A stretch of DNA of 64,000 nt. It comes from Comamonas sp. JUb58. Its GTDB lineage: Bacteria > Pseudomonadota > Gammaproteobacteria > Burkholderiales > Burkholderiaceae_C. Within the stretch, counting starts at the first letter, position 1; the number at the start of each line of letters is the position of its first letter. The DNA lies in contig NZ_SOAL01000021.1 of assembly GCF_004364775.1 (NCBI RefSeq), positions 45,101 through 109,100 of the forward strand, given 5' to 3'. The notes beneath the pieces were generated by a model. It was given only the letters and a program-made list of their open reading frames with translations, searched no databases and had not been told where the DNA came from. A program made the position numbers and the translations under genes. Shown one piece after another: positions 18,121 through 26,125 of the stretch.

Positions 18121-19403
18121 GCGCGCCTCCCGGCATCGGCAGCCACTTGTGCATGGCGCCGCAGCAGTGCGGCCGTGGCCAGCCAGCAGCCCAGGGCAAT
18201 CACCGTCGCAATCGCAAACAGACCGGAAAACTCGAAGTGCTTCGCAATAAAGCCACCGGCCATCGCGCTCAGCATGTAGCTCAGCAACTCGGCGCAGACA
18301 AAGATGGAGAAATCCGTGCCCGGCTGACGGCGACTGGACGAGGCCATGAACAGCGCATACAGCGCCACCATCTCCATATAGCGCTGCACGCTCAAGCCCA
18401 CGGCCAAAACAGCCAAGGAGGTAGTGCCGCCCAGCCAATGCAGCGAATGCGCCAGGAACAAGGCAAAGGCCAGCACGCGCAAGGCGCTCAAGCCCAGCAG
18501 CACCTGGCTGCGGCTGCGCTGCTGCAACCACTGCGCCGCCAGCCAGCTGCCCACCAGGCCAGCCAAGGCAGCACCGCTGCCGGCAATCACGCCCACTTCG
18601 CTCAAGCTCAGGCCGCTGTGCAGCAGGTAGCTGCTTTCCATCGAGCGCAGCATGCCTTCGCTCAGCCGGTACACCACGGCCAAGCCCAGGATGGCCCAGA
18701 CACCGGGGCGCGCAAAAAGCTGCTTGATGCTGGGGCGCAGGGGCGCTGCGGCAGCGCCGCCTTGCGCATCGTCCTCCAGGCCCAGGGGCAAGCCCTCGTC
18801 CATCCACGGCAGCGCCAACAGGGGCAGCAAAGACAGCCCGCCCATCAACAGCATGGTGGCTTGCCAGCCCCATTGATCGACCAGGGCCATGGCCAAGGTG
18901 CCGCCCAGCAGCACGCCGCCGGCCACCGATGCGGCCTGGATCGCATTGCCCCGGCCCAGCTCATCGCTGCGCAGCTGCTGCGTGGCATAGCCGTCGGTGG
19001 CAATGTCTTGCGTGGCGATGCTGAGCGCCAGGCACATGCCAATGCAGACAATGGTGATGATGGAGGCCTGGGGCCCGACCCAGGCCAGGGCCCCGATGGA
19101 CAGCACCGATGCCAGCTGGGTGCAGACAATCCAGCCCCGGCGGTGGCCCCAGCGCAATGGGCGCAAGCGGTCTACCCAAGGCGCCCACAAAAACTTCAGC
19201 ACCAGGGGCAGCATCAAGATGGACAGCATGCCCACCTGCTGCAAAGGCATGCCGGCAGCGCGCAATGCGGCAGGCACGGTCATGATCATCAAATACGACG
19301 GCACGCCCTGCGCAATGTAGAGCGCTACCAGTACCGCCCAAAACTGCCAGGGGCGCTGAGCAACGTTAACGCCCTCCACCTGGTTGTGCACACCTGCAGC
19401 CAT
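18117..19403 (-). CDS. MFS siderophore permease (RhtX/FptX/AmpG-like)
   Basis: 428-aa inner-membrane transporter with about 12 hydrophobic segments. The start is FWAVLVALYIAQGVPSYLM, with VLKFLWAPWVDRLRP in the first cytoplasmic loop, the signature of the AmpG/RhtX group. The gene lies between a TonB receptor and a siderophore-interacting protein with overlapping stop/start codons on both sides, so the ferric siderophore is its likely substrate rather than muropeptides. Confidence 0.85.
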   Translation of the reverse strand: MAAGVHNQVEGVNVAQRPWQFWAVLVALYIAQGVPSYLMIMTVPAALRAAGMPLQQVGMLSILMLPLVLKFLWAPWVDRLRPLRWGHRRGWIVCTQLASVLSIGALAWVGPQASIITIVCIGMCLALSIATQDIATDGYATQQLRSDELGRGNAIQAASVAGGVLLGGTLAMALVDQWGWQATMLLMGGLSLLPLLALPWMDEGLPLGLEDDAQGGAAAAPLRPSIKQLFARPGVWAILGLAVVYRLSEGMLRSMESSYLLHSGLSLSEVGVIAGSGAALAGLVGSWLAAQWLQQRSRSQVLLGLSALRVLAFALFLAHSLHWLGGTTSLAVLAVGLSVQRYMEMVALYALFMASSSRRQPGTDFSIFVCAELLSYMLSAMAGGFIAKHFEFSGLFAIATVIALGCWLATAALLRRHAQVAADAGRRA

Positions 19404-21670
19404 CAGTATTCAACGCTGTAGTTGAGCGAGAAGGTGCGACCACGGCCGTAGAAGGCAAAGGTTTGTGGCGACACCGCACCCACGCCGTACAAGGCCATGG
19501 CGCGCTGCGACCAGGTCGTCAGGTACTGCTTGTCCAACAGGTTCTGGATACCGACATTGAGGCGGCCCACCGGCAGCTTCACGCCGCCCATCAGGTCCAG
19601 CACCGTGAAGCCATCAATCTTGCCCGCGCTGTCATCCTTGAGCGTGAACATGTGCGAGGCTTGCAAGCGCAGCTGCCAGGGGCTGGGGTTCCACTGCACA
19701 TAGGTCGACAGCTTGGAGGGGCTCGCCGTCATGATGGACTGCTTGGCCCAGCTGCCGTCCTGCCGCGTCTCTGACCGGATCCACAGCGCATTGCCACCCA
19801 AGGCCCAGTTCTTGGCGACGGCCACGTCCAGGCTGCCTTCCCAGCCGTAGTTGCGCCGCTTCTCATCGAGCACATTGATGGTCACATTGTTGTTGGCGTT
19901 GTTGAGCTGCAAGGTCTGATCCGACCAGGCATAGAACAGCGCAGACTGCAGCTTGACCGCACCGCTGGCCTGCTTGAAGCCCCATTCCACCTGCCGTGTC
20001 TTGATGCCTTGCAGCGGAGAGCTTTTCGGATCGATGCCGCTGACCAGTTGCCAATGCGTGCCATTGGCCTGGTAGTTGCCTTGGCCGTAGTACTTGCCGG
20101 GGTCCGGCAGCTCAAAGCCTTCGGCGTAGTTGAGCCAGGTGCTGCGGGCGGCATCGATCTGGTAGCGGGCGCCCAGGTTGAACAGGCTCACGTTGTAGCT
20201 GTTCTTGCCGCCGGGGATGGCATCGGCCGAGTTGCCACGGCCCAGCAGCATGTAGAGCTGCTGGGTGTAGCCCACAAAATCGTCCACCTGCAGGTCCGTG
20301 CTTTGGTAGCGCAGGCCGCCGTTCAGGCTCCACTGCGGGTTCAGCTTCCATTCGGCCTGGGCAAAGGCTGCAGCGGTATTGACGCGGTAGCCTGGGTAGC
20401 GGCCGGTGCTGCCGATTTGCCGGTTGACCATGCCGCCGCTGGCCAGCGCCTGCGCGGTATCGAACACCGTGGCACTGCCATCAAAGCTCTCGCGGTCCCA
20501 ATCCAGGCCATAGCGCACACTCAGGTCACCCCAGGACTTGGCCAGCGCGGCCTTCAGGCCCCAGGTGTCGGTGTTCTGGTGGGAGGCGGTCACGACGGAG
20601 CTGGGGAACGGCGCAAAGTCCAGCTTCTCCTGGCGCCAGAAGGCCTGCAGATACAGGTCCTGGTCGCCCCAGACCTTGGCGGCATGGTAGTCAGCATTGA
20701 ACATGGCCCGCTCGGTCTGCGGCATCACATCGCTGACAAAGCCGCCGCGCTGCTCCAGCAGCTCGGGCTTGCCACCCATGATGCCCACCAGGTTGGGGCC
20801 GCCATACAGGTAGGAGGAGCCATCAAAGCGGTTGCGGTAGTACTGCGCGGTCAGCCCCAGACTCTGCTCGGGGCTGATCTTGATCTGCACATTGCCCAGC
20901 ACGTCCACACCCTTGGTGTTCTGGGCATCGGTCTGGGCAATATCGGTGCGCACCGGCTTGCCCTTGCCGTCGTAGTAACTGCCATTGTTTTGCAGCGCAA
21001 TGCCCAGGCGCGCCTGCACCTGCTCATTGCCGCCGGCAATGGATTGGGCCAAGCGGTACTGGTGGTCGCGCGAGCCCTGGAAGCCGGAGGTGACCCCCAC
21101 TTCGCTGCCCAGCTGCAGGCCAGCGGCGCTGCCTTTTTTGGTGATGATGTTGACGATACCGCCGGTGGCACCGCCACCGTACAAGGCGCTGGCGCCTGAC
21201 AGTACCTCGATGCGCTCGATATTGAACGCATCAATCGCATCCAGCTGCCGGGCCGTGCCGCGCGAGCTGTTGAGCGACACGCCATCGACCATGACCAGCA
21301 TGGTGCGCCCACGCAGGTTCTGACCAAAATTGCTGCGCGACTGCCCGCCCAGGTCGATCCCCGGCACCAGCTGCCCCAGGGCCTCGGCCACACTTTTGCC
21401 TGCCGTCACTTGCTGCTGCAGCTGTTCGCTGTCGATGACCTGGGTGGTCTGCGCCAACTCGCTGCGGATGCTGGGTGCGGCCGATGCCACCACATGCTGC
21501 ACCGCCAAGTGGGTGTCCGCCTCGGCACCATCAGCCTCTGCGGCCGCAGCCACCGTCTGTGCCTGCGCACTGCTGGCCAGCACCCCGATAGCCAGGCTGA
21601 TGGGCGCGATCGCCCATGTAGCACCCCAATTGTTCCGCTGACTCGCGACTGACCGCCCCTGATTCTGCAT
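19403..21670 (-). CDS. TonB-dependent siderophore receptor
   Basis: 755-aa outer-membrane receptor. The signal peptide ends ASSAQA/QTV. Plug domain features are LGQLVPGIDLGGQSRSN, GRTMLVMVDGVSLN and the conserved GGGATGGIVNIITKKG. The C-terminal barrel ends with FSLNYSVEY, an aromatic terminal residue as expected for outer-membrane insertion. The start at 21670 has AAGGCG; the upstream open frame crosses the Fur-box-like site. First gene of the siderophore operon. May be the source of the signal for the FecI/FecR pair 18 kb away (inference only). Confidence 0.93.
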   Translation of the reverse strand: MQNQGRSVASQRNNWGATWAIAPISLAIGVLASSAQAQTVAAAAEADGAEADTHLAVQHVVASAAPSIRSELAQTTQVIDSEQLQQQVTAGKSVAEALGQLVPGIDLGGQSRSNFGQNLRGRTMLVMVDGVSLNSSRGTARQLDAIDAFNIERIEVLSGASALYGGGATGGIVNIITKKGSAAGLQLGSEVGVTSGFQGSRDHQYRLAQSIAGGNEQVQARLGIALQNNGSYYDGKGKPVRTDIAQTDAQNTKGVDVLGNVQIKISPEQSLGLTAQYYRNRFDGSSYLYGGPNLVGIMGGKPELLEQRGGFVSDVMPQTERAMFNADYHAAKVWGDQDLYLQAFWRQEKLDFAPFPSSVVTASHQNTDTWGLKAALAKSWGDLSVRYGLDWDRESFDGSATVFDTAQALASGGMVNRQIGSTGRYPGYRVNTAAAFAQAEWKLNPQWSLNGGLRYQSTDLQVDDFVGYTQQLYMLLGRGNSADAIPGGKNSYNVSLFNLGARYQIDAARSTWLNYAEGFELPDPGKYYGQGNYQANGTHWQLVSGIDPKSSPLQGIKTRQVEWGFKQASGAVKLQSALFYAWSDQTLQLNNANNNVTINVLDEKRRNYGWEGSLDVAVAKNWALGGNALWIRSETRQDGSWAKQSIMTASPSKLSTYVQWNPSPWQLRLQASHMFTLKDDSAGKIDGFTVLDLMGGVKLPVGRLNVGIQNLLDKQYLTTWSQRAMALYGVGAVSPQTFAFYGRGRTFSLNYSVEY

Positions 21671-21742
21671 AGCTACGCCTTTTGTTCTCTTACAACGACA
21701 GCGGAAAAGCTTAATTGGAAGAGAATGGGAAGTCTTTTCTCT

Positions 21743-21757
21743 TGAGAACAATTCTCA
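21743..21757. promoter_or_regulatory. Fur-box-like operator
   Basis: TGAGAACAATTCTCA, a 7-1-7 inverted repeat matching the one before the fecI-type gene. It lies between the divergent TonB receptor and Crp-family genes and so may control both under iron sufficiency. Confidence 0.65.
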
Positions 21758-21762
21758 TTTAA

Positions 21763-22470
21763 ATGAAACCCAAGGCCGCATTTCTCAGCAAGGACCAGGT
21801 GCTCAGCCAGTGGCAGCACTGCATGTGGGCGCATACGGTGAGCGAAGCACAGGCGCAAGCGCTGGTGCACGCCCACCTGCAGGTGCGCCATGTGCATGCG
21901 GGCCAGTACCTGTGGAAGGCAGGCGACATCCCCACGGGCTGGACCGGTGTCACGCGCGGCGCAGCCAAAATCTGCGTGCCCACGCCCGATGGCCGCTCCA
22001 TCACCTTGTGCGGCTACGCCGGCAGCTGGTTTGGCGAAACCTACTTGCTACGCCCGCACATGGCCATGGACTGCGATGCCATCGCCTTGCATGACCTGAC
22101 CATGCTTACATTGCCTGCGCACGCCTTCCACGCGCTGCGCCAGCAATCTGCCACCTTCAGCCAGTTTTTGCTGGAGCTGATGGCCGAGCGAAGCCACCAA
22201 CTGATGCGTCTGCTGACCGCCAAGCAATGCCTGAGCGTCACCGGCCGGGTCGCCCAAAGCCTGGGCTCACTGATCACACCGCTGAACTTTCCCTTCCCCG
22301 ATGCCGGCTTGCTCAACATCACCCAAAGCGAGCTGGCCGACTTTTGCCAGGTCTCCCGCGCCCGCTTCAATGAAGCGCTGCTGCAGCTGGAAAAGCAAGA
22401 TTTGCTGGAGGTGGGTTACCGTACGGTGCTGTTGAAGGATATTGAGGGGTTGAGGCGCTACGAATACTGA
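21763..22470 (+). CDS. Crp/Fnr-family transcriptional regulator
   Basis: 235-aa regulator with an N-terminal cyclic-nucleotide-type beta roll (VHAGQYLWKAGDIPTGW, GSWFGETYLL) and a C-terminal winged helix (NITQSELADFCQVSRARFNEALLQLE). No cysteine set for an Fe-S cluster at the N-terminus, so not FNR-like sensing. The first ATG is only 5 nt from the Fur-box-like site with no Shine-Dalgarno in between; a leaderless mRNA or a later start (Met21) is possible. Divergent from the siderophore receptor, hence a likely regulator of it. Confidence 0.82.
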   Translation: MKPKAAFLSKDQVLSQWQHCMWAHTVSEAQAQALVHAHLQVRHVHAGQYLWKAGDIPTGWTGVTRGAAKICVPTPDGRSITLCGYAGSWFGETYLLRPHMAMDCDAIALHDLTMLTLPAHAFHALRQQSATFSQFLLELMAERSHQLMRLLTAKQCLSVTGRVAQSLGSLITPLNFPFPDAGLLNITQSELADFCQVSRARFNEALLQLEKQDLLEVGYRTVLLKDIEGLRRYEY

Positions 22471-22622
22471 TGCGCTTTGTGGCTTTTGTCAGTCATTGGC
22501 CATGGCCGCCGCGATCGCCCAAGCTGCAGCTGATACACAGCACTGATGGAGATGGGATAACAGGATTCGAGCTCGGCATTCAGCGGTTTACTGGCGCTGG
22601 CAACAATGCCGATGCCTAAAAG
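22471..22622. other. Short host intergenic region
   Basis: Nothing recognised between the Crp-family gene and the ssrA terminator. Confidence 0.4.
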
Positions 22623-22657
22623 AAAAAGCGCTCACTGAATACCAGTGAGCGCTTTTT
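22623..22657 (-). terminator. Terminator of ssrA
   Basis: 15-bp stem (AAAAAGCGCTCACTG and its complement) with a 5-nt loop. On the minus strand it lies just after the ssrA 3' end. Confidence 0.85.
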
Positions 22658-22668
22658 TTTGGCTTGAA

Positions 22669-22701
22669 TGGTGGAGCTGGCGGGAATTGAACCCGCGTCC
22701 G
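22669..22701 (-). other. ssrA: 3' fragment of ssrA (tmRNA): left prophage attachment site
   Basis: Read on the minus strand, GGACGCGGGTTCAATTCC followed by CGCCAGCTCCACCA is the T-arm, acceptor stem and CCA end of tmRNA. Sequence to the right does not continue as tmRNA: no tag-peptide frame or 5' half is present up to the first phage gene. It is therefore the host 3' remnant left when a phage integrated into ssrA; the repaired gene should lie at the far right end of the prophage, outside the window. Confidence 0.85.
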
Positions 22702-22955
22702 ATATAGCAGCCATGCGGGTTCCAAGAGATCGGTGTGAATTCGGTGTGATTTAAGCACCTCAACACCAATTTGTGCGCGACTGATGATCGGTGAACGACT
22801 CCGTCACCCCTCAACAACAATGCCCCATAGTGTGTATCATTTTGCAACCACACAGGGTAGCGCGAACTGCTGGCATGCGCCGATAGCATTGGTGCAATTA
22901 TTCTTGCCTTCCCTACCCAATCTGCACATTTCATTTGCACTCTTGCGGCTGAGCC
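22702..22955. other. Phage end region with short direct repeats
   Basis: No supported gene. CGGTGTGA occurs twice, at 22731-22738 and 22742-22749, with 11-bp spacing and next to the att site. Such repeats could be integrase arm-type binding sites. Confidence 0.4.
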
Positions 22956-23450
22956 TTACCTGGGCCGGTCATTCGCATAGGGCGGCCGCTTCACCTTCGC
23001 GTACTCCCTATCCAGCCAGGCTGACATCCCGCGCAGTGCCGCAGTGACCGCCGATGGATTGCGCCCGCAGATCCAAGTTTGTGGCCACCGGTTGAGCTCC
23101 CCTTCGTCCCATTGCTCCCCGCGCAGCAGCATGGTGCCGTCCTCTCGCTTCTTCCAGACTTCAACCTGTTCCAGCGGATAGCTCACCAGCTTCATCAAAT
23201 CTGATCGCTTGTAGATCGCGGACTGGTATCCGTTGAAGGGCGTTTTTGACGAAATCACCACGCCAAAGATCGGGGCCCTGACAGTCAGGAGTGGGGAACA
23301 CAGATACGTTCCGCAGAACTGCAACGGCAACACATACAAATCCACCCCGACCCGTTGGCGGCCATCCAAATCAGCTTGGCTCCCCGGGGCCGCAATGCTC
23401 CCGTAGTAGCCCGGCAGATCTGTGTACTCAAAATTCCTGACTGCTTCCAT
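22956..23450 (-). CDS. Phage hypothetical protein under SOS control
   Basis: 164-aa protein of unknown function, no signal peptide or membrane span. The ATG at 23450 has GGAG at proper spacing; an ATG at 23462 is closer to the LexA box and has no site. Trp-rich central part (VEVWKKREDGTMLLRGEQWDEGELNRW, split here only by charge pattern). It is the gene nearest the attachment site and is transcribed towards it, away from the LexA box. Confidence 0.65.
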   Translation of the reverse strand: MEAVRNFEYTDLPGYYGSIAAPGSQADLDGRQRVGVDLYVLPLQFCGTYLCSPLLTVRAPIFGVVISSKTPFNGYQSAIYKRSDLMKLVSYPLEQVEVWKKREDGTMLLRGEQWDEGELNRWPQTWICGRNPSAVTAALRGMSAWLDREYAKVKRPPYANDRPR

Positions 23451-23465
23451 AGCTCGCTCCATTTA

Positions 23466-23481
23466 CTGTATAAATATACAG
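23466..23481. promoter_or_regulatory. lexA box: LexA box (SOS operator)
   Basis: CTGTATAAATATACAG matches the CTGT-N8-ACAG LexA consensus with a fully AT spacer. It lies between two divergent small phage genes, 15-16 bp from each start codon, and should repress both until DNA damage. Confidence 0.88.
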
Positions 23482-23496
23482 TCTTTGGAGATGACT

Positions 23497-23697
23497 ATGG
23501 TTCAATCAAGATACTGGCGGTGGCACGTTAGGGATGATGAGGAATGGTCACAGACCGAGGATCACCATCGCTGGGACGGCATCAAGCTGGATCGGCCCGA
23601 GGCCATGCCAGTCCTGGGGTCGATGGTGCTGCACTCGGTTTCGGTCGCGGTGGACAAGGATCTGTACGACAGCATTGCGCCTGATGTGCCGTTCTAG
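23497..23697 (+). CDS. Small SOS-controlled phage protein
   Basis: 66-aa protein, Trp- and acid-rich at the N-terminus (SRYWRWHVRDDEEWSQ). The start at 23497 has GGAG 6 nt upstream. It ends convergently, overlapping the last 4 bp of the YedK-like gene. Directly downstream of the LexA box. I do not recognise a family; size and control are like DinI-type damage-inducible regulators, but there is no clear similarity. Confidence 0.6.
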   Translation: MVQSRYWRWHVRDDEEWSQTEDHHRWDGIKLDRPEAMPVLGSMVLHSVSVAVDKDLYDSIAPDVPF

Positions 23698-24350
23698 GCC
23701 GGCCCTGCCGCGAACACTTCGACCGGCGCCAGTCTCACCAGCGCCTGGGCGTCCTTGACCGATCCTTCCAGCCATTGATCCACATCGGCCAGCTCAATCG
23801 GGATCACGCTGCGTTTGTCTTGCTTGTCAGGTGCCAGCTTCGGATCTGGCTTGTGCATGCGGTTCATCAATGGGTGTTCGTCGGCATTGAGCGTGAGCAT
23901 GGTGTAGCTCTCGATCAGCTCGCCAGTCGCTGGATCCTTCCAGGTGTTCCACAGCCCCGCCAAGCCCCACGGGTCGCCGTCGGCCCGACCAAACCTCCAC
24001 CACACGTTCTTCCCGCTCTCCCAGTTTGGCTCATCAAAGGTCGTCGCAGGGATGATGCAGCGCTGGCCGCGCTTCCACGGGTCTTTGAAGCTGGCTTTGT
24101 CCGCCACCTCCTCAGCCCGTGCATTGTTGGTGCTGTACTTGATGTCGGGCGTCTTGCTGAACCAGGGGATCAAGCCCCATCGCCCCACGGCCAGTTCCTT
24201 GCTGTAGCCGGGATCATCCACGGCGCGCCGGATGAATCCGCCAGGTGAGCGCGGGAACACATCGCGGGCACCCAGCCCCAACTGCCGGGGGTTCAGCCGC
24301 CAGTACTGCTGGATGTAGCCTTCATCGGGTGAGTGGTAGCGATTGCACAT
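23694..24350 (-). CDS. SOS response-associated peptidase (SRAP), YedK/HMCES family
   Basis: 218-aa protein that in this family forms a covalent thiazolidine crosslink with abasic sites in single-stranded DNA. Cys2 (after Met removal the N-terminal nucleophile), Asn74-Asn75 (STNNARAE), Glu107 (RCIIPATTFDEPN) and His166 (MNRMHKPD) match the active site. The GFYEW motif of most members is replaced by TFDEPNW. Its association with a LexA-box module fits a DNA-damage function during prophage induction. Confidence 0.9.
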   Translation of the reverse strand: MCNRYHSPDEGYIQQYWRLNPRQLGLGARDVFPRSPGGFIRRAVDDPGYSKELAVGRWGLIPWFSKTPDIKYSTNNARAEEVADKASFKDPWKRGQRCIIPATTFDEPNWESGKNVWWRFGRADGDPWGLAGLWNTWKDPATGELIESYTMLTLNADEHPLMNRMHKPDPKLAPDKQDKRSVIPIELADVDQWLEGSVKDAQALVRLAPVEVFAAGPA

Positions 24351-24504
24351 TGCTTGCTCCAGGAAAGTCGGCCAACGAAAAAGGCCCCTAGTTATGATCT
24401 AGAGGCCTTATCGGGCGAAAGGGCCGCAGGGCCCAAAATCACCAACAGTCATTGGCACCGACTGAGAACAGTGTATGGCTCAACCGCCAAAAACACAAAC
24501 GAAA

Positions 24505-24546
24505 AAAGAGCCTCCCCAGTGCCGCAGTGGCGCCGGGGAGGCTCTT
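24505..24546 (-). terminator. Rho-independent terminator of the lysis/late operon
   Basis: 13-bp stem (AAAGAGCCTCCCC and complement) directly after the Rz stop codon; on the minus strand it is followed by TTTTTTCG. Confidence 0.85.
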
Positions 24547-24547
24547 T

Positions 24548-25102
24548 CTATTTCTGGCTGCAGGCCTGGTCGCTGTCGTCACCGCTCAGCCGGCGCTCAA
24601 TGTTCACCTGGTCGCACAGCGCGGCTACTTCGGCGTCTCGTCGCTTAAGGTCGCCTCCGAGGCTTGCGACCACGCCGAGGCCTTCTGCAAGCTGGCGGTC
24701 GAGGGCTGCGGCTTTATCTGCAAGATCGCTGCGGGCAGCGGCGTCGGCTTGGGCTTGCGCGCGATAAGTGGCACTTCGGCTGTCGGTGTCGCGGTGCAGG
24801 CGCTCAGCACGGGCAAGCTCAGCGCGCTCATCAACATCAATGCCAGTCTTGAGGTTCGCCAGGCGGTCGGCGTTGTAGATCGTGTCTTGGGCATGCTTGC
24901 TTTCCAGTTTGGCGGTGTTGGCTTCGTCGGTTCGTGCGGCTTCGGCCCGGGTTGCCGTACCCTGGGCCTTCTCGGCGCGCAGCTCGGCAATGGTCTTGCC
25001 GGCCTGCCAGCCATTGACCACCCAGCCAGAGGCAAATAGGGCTAAACCTACCAGGGCGTATGCGTAAACCCTCCAGGTATTTGTATAAACCCCCAAGGTC
25101 AT
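24548..25102 (-). CDS. i-spanin (Rz-like)
   Basis: 184-aa inner-membrane spanin subunit. One N-terminal transmembrane segment (YALVGLALFASGWVVNG), then a long Ala/Glu/Arg-rich periplasmic coiled coil. It overlaps the endolysin gene by 4 bp and contains an out-of-frame Rz1. Together they would connect inner and outer membrane and cause the last step of lysis. Confidence 0.85.
   Translation of the reverse strand: MTLGVYTNTWRVYAYALVGLALFASGWVVNGWQAGKTIAELRAEKAQGTATRAEAARTDEANTAKLESKHAQDTIYNADRLANLKTGIDVDERAELARAERLHRDTDSRSATYRAQAQADAAARSDLADKAAALDRQLAEGLGVVASLGGDLKRRDAEVAALCDQVNIERRLSGDDSDQACSQK
24625..24894 (-). CDS. o-spanin (Rz1-like lipoprotein) nested in Rz
   Basis: 89-aa protein fully inside the Rz gene in another frame. 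A signal peptide with lipobox LPVLSAC puts the lipidated Cys at residue 33; the mature part is Pro-rich (ARKPKPTPLP). The ATG at 24894 has GGAAAG. Nested Rz1 inside Rz is a known arrangement of lambdoid phages, which makes this real although it overlaps completely. Confidence 0.8.
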   Translation of the reverse strand: MPKTRSTTPTAWRTSRLALMLMSALSLPVLSACTATPTAEVPLIARKPKPTPLPAAILQIKPQPSTASLQKASAWSQASEATLSDETPK

Positions 25103-25731
25103 AATCCCACCTCGCAGATCTCGCCGTTGGCATCACCCCGGGCCTGCAGGCCCGGCAGCACCACAGACACCCCATTGACCGTGCCACGGTTCCAGCGCGG
25201 GTTTTCGCGGCATGCACCCACCACATCCCCGGCATTGGCCTTGCGCAGTAGGGTCGAGGCGTACAGAGCGCCCTCGCCTTTGTTGTGGATGAAGTCGATA
25301 AACACGGCCTGCTGCAGCGGGGTGTAGGTAGACCAGAGCCGGAATAGACCCATGGCCGTGCGCTCGGCGGCCAGGTAGCGGCTGCGCTCGAGCGCGTAGC
25401 AGTCGGCCGGCGTGTAGTACCGGCCAGCCACCACGGCGCGGCCCGTGATCCCGTTGCACACAGTCAGCGGCTGGCCCTTGCCCAGCTTGTCCACGTAGGG
25501 CGTGCCAATGTGGCGGTAGCTGCTCTCGTAGTAGCTGCCCATCACCATGGCGATCTTGACCGCCTGAGATGTGCCGGTGTCCGCGGCCACGGCCTGGATG
25601 TACTGATTCTGCTCGGCCATGGCCTGGGCTGCTGCCTTGTCGCGCTCAAGCGCCACATAGCCGCCACCCCCAGCCGTCAGCACAACAAGGGCCACCAGGC
25701 CGGCGCGCAATGCATTTGGAATCTTGCTCAT
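25099..25731 (-). CDS. Phage endolysin, GH24 lysozyme with SAR-type N-terminus
   Basis: 210-aa muramidase. A weakly hydrophobic Gly/Ala-rich N-terminal segment (AGLVALVVLTAGGGGYVAL) looks like a signal-anchor-release domain. The GH24 active-site block is Glu69 (YYESSYRH), Asp81 (YVDKLG) and Thr90 (LTVCNGITG). It overlaps the holin by 4 bp. SAR endolysins are exported by Sec and activated when the membrane depolarises. Confidence 0.87.
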   Translation of the reverse strand: MSKIPNALRAGLVALVVLTAGGGGYVALERDKAAAQAMAEQNQYIQAVAADTGTSQAVKIAMVMGSYYESSYRHIGTPYVDKLGKGQPLTVCNGITGRAVVAGRYYTPADCYALERSRYLAAERTAMGLFRLWSTYTPLQQAVFIDFIHNKGEGALYASTLLRKANAGDVVGACRENPRWNRGTVNGVSVVLPGLQARGDANGEICEVGL

Positions 25732-26069
25732 GACAGGTCCGCCCTTTGCGTTTCGCTCATCTGGCGGTACTCGTCCAGCGTGATGATGCGCGGGCCCTTG
25801 CGCGGCTTGATCCAGCCCCAGCGCTCAAACGCCGGCCGCCACAGCTTCTTCCAGAACCACTCGCAGATGAGCAGCCCCGTGTAGAGCACGGCCACAATCG
25901 AGGCGATGGTGCCCCATGGAATGGAGTTGACCCAGTACCAGGTTTCGAAGCTGGAATTGACGGTGGCCGCCTGGGCGATCTTGTCTGCCACATCGGCTTG
26001 CGCAGCCGTGGCCAACGTCACCGCACTTGTCGCCTTTGCAATCGGCATGCTGATGTCTGTGCTCTGCAT
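25728..26069 (-). CDS. Putative holin
   Basis: 113-aa protein with one clear membrane span (IASIVAVLYTGLLICEWFW) followed by a basic segment (KKLWRPAFERWGWIKPRKG). Directly upstream of and overlapping the endolysin gene, which is the typical place for a holin or pinholin. Assignment is from position and topology, not family recognition. Confidence 0.7.
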   Translation of the reverse strand: MQSTDISMPIAKATSAVTLATAAQADVADKIAQAATVNSSFETWYWVNSIPWGTIASIVAVLYTGLLICEWFWKKLWRPAFERWGWIKPRKGPRIITLDEYRQMSETQRADLS

Positions 26070-26094
26070 CGAGAGACTCCCTCAGAAATAAGAA

Positions 26095-26112
26095 AACCCG
26101 CCGAAGCGGGTT
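26095..26112 (-). terminator. Hairpin terminator before the holin
   Basis: AACCCGC/GCGGGTT stem with loop CGAA; on the minus strand it runs into TTTTCTTATTTC. Separates the structural genes from the lysis genes. Confidence 0.65.
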
Positions 26113-26125
26113 GTGTTGTGTGTTG

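Noticed and set aside
18108..19421. 437-codon plus-strand frame over the MFS permease
   Set aside because: Antisense shadow rich in Gln, His and Ala; the minus-strand permease has proper membrane segments and coupling to its neighbours.
20009..21199. 396-codon plus-strand frame over the TonB receptor
   Set aside because: Antisense shadow; the receptor on the other strand is complete with plug and barrel.
22702..22955. Possible 5' part of tmRNA
   Set aside because: No tag-peptide reading frame and no partner for the acceptor stem; the ssrA similarity ends near 22701.
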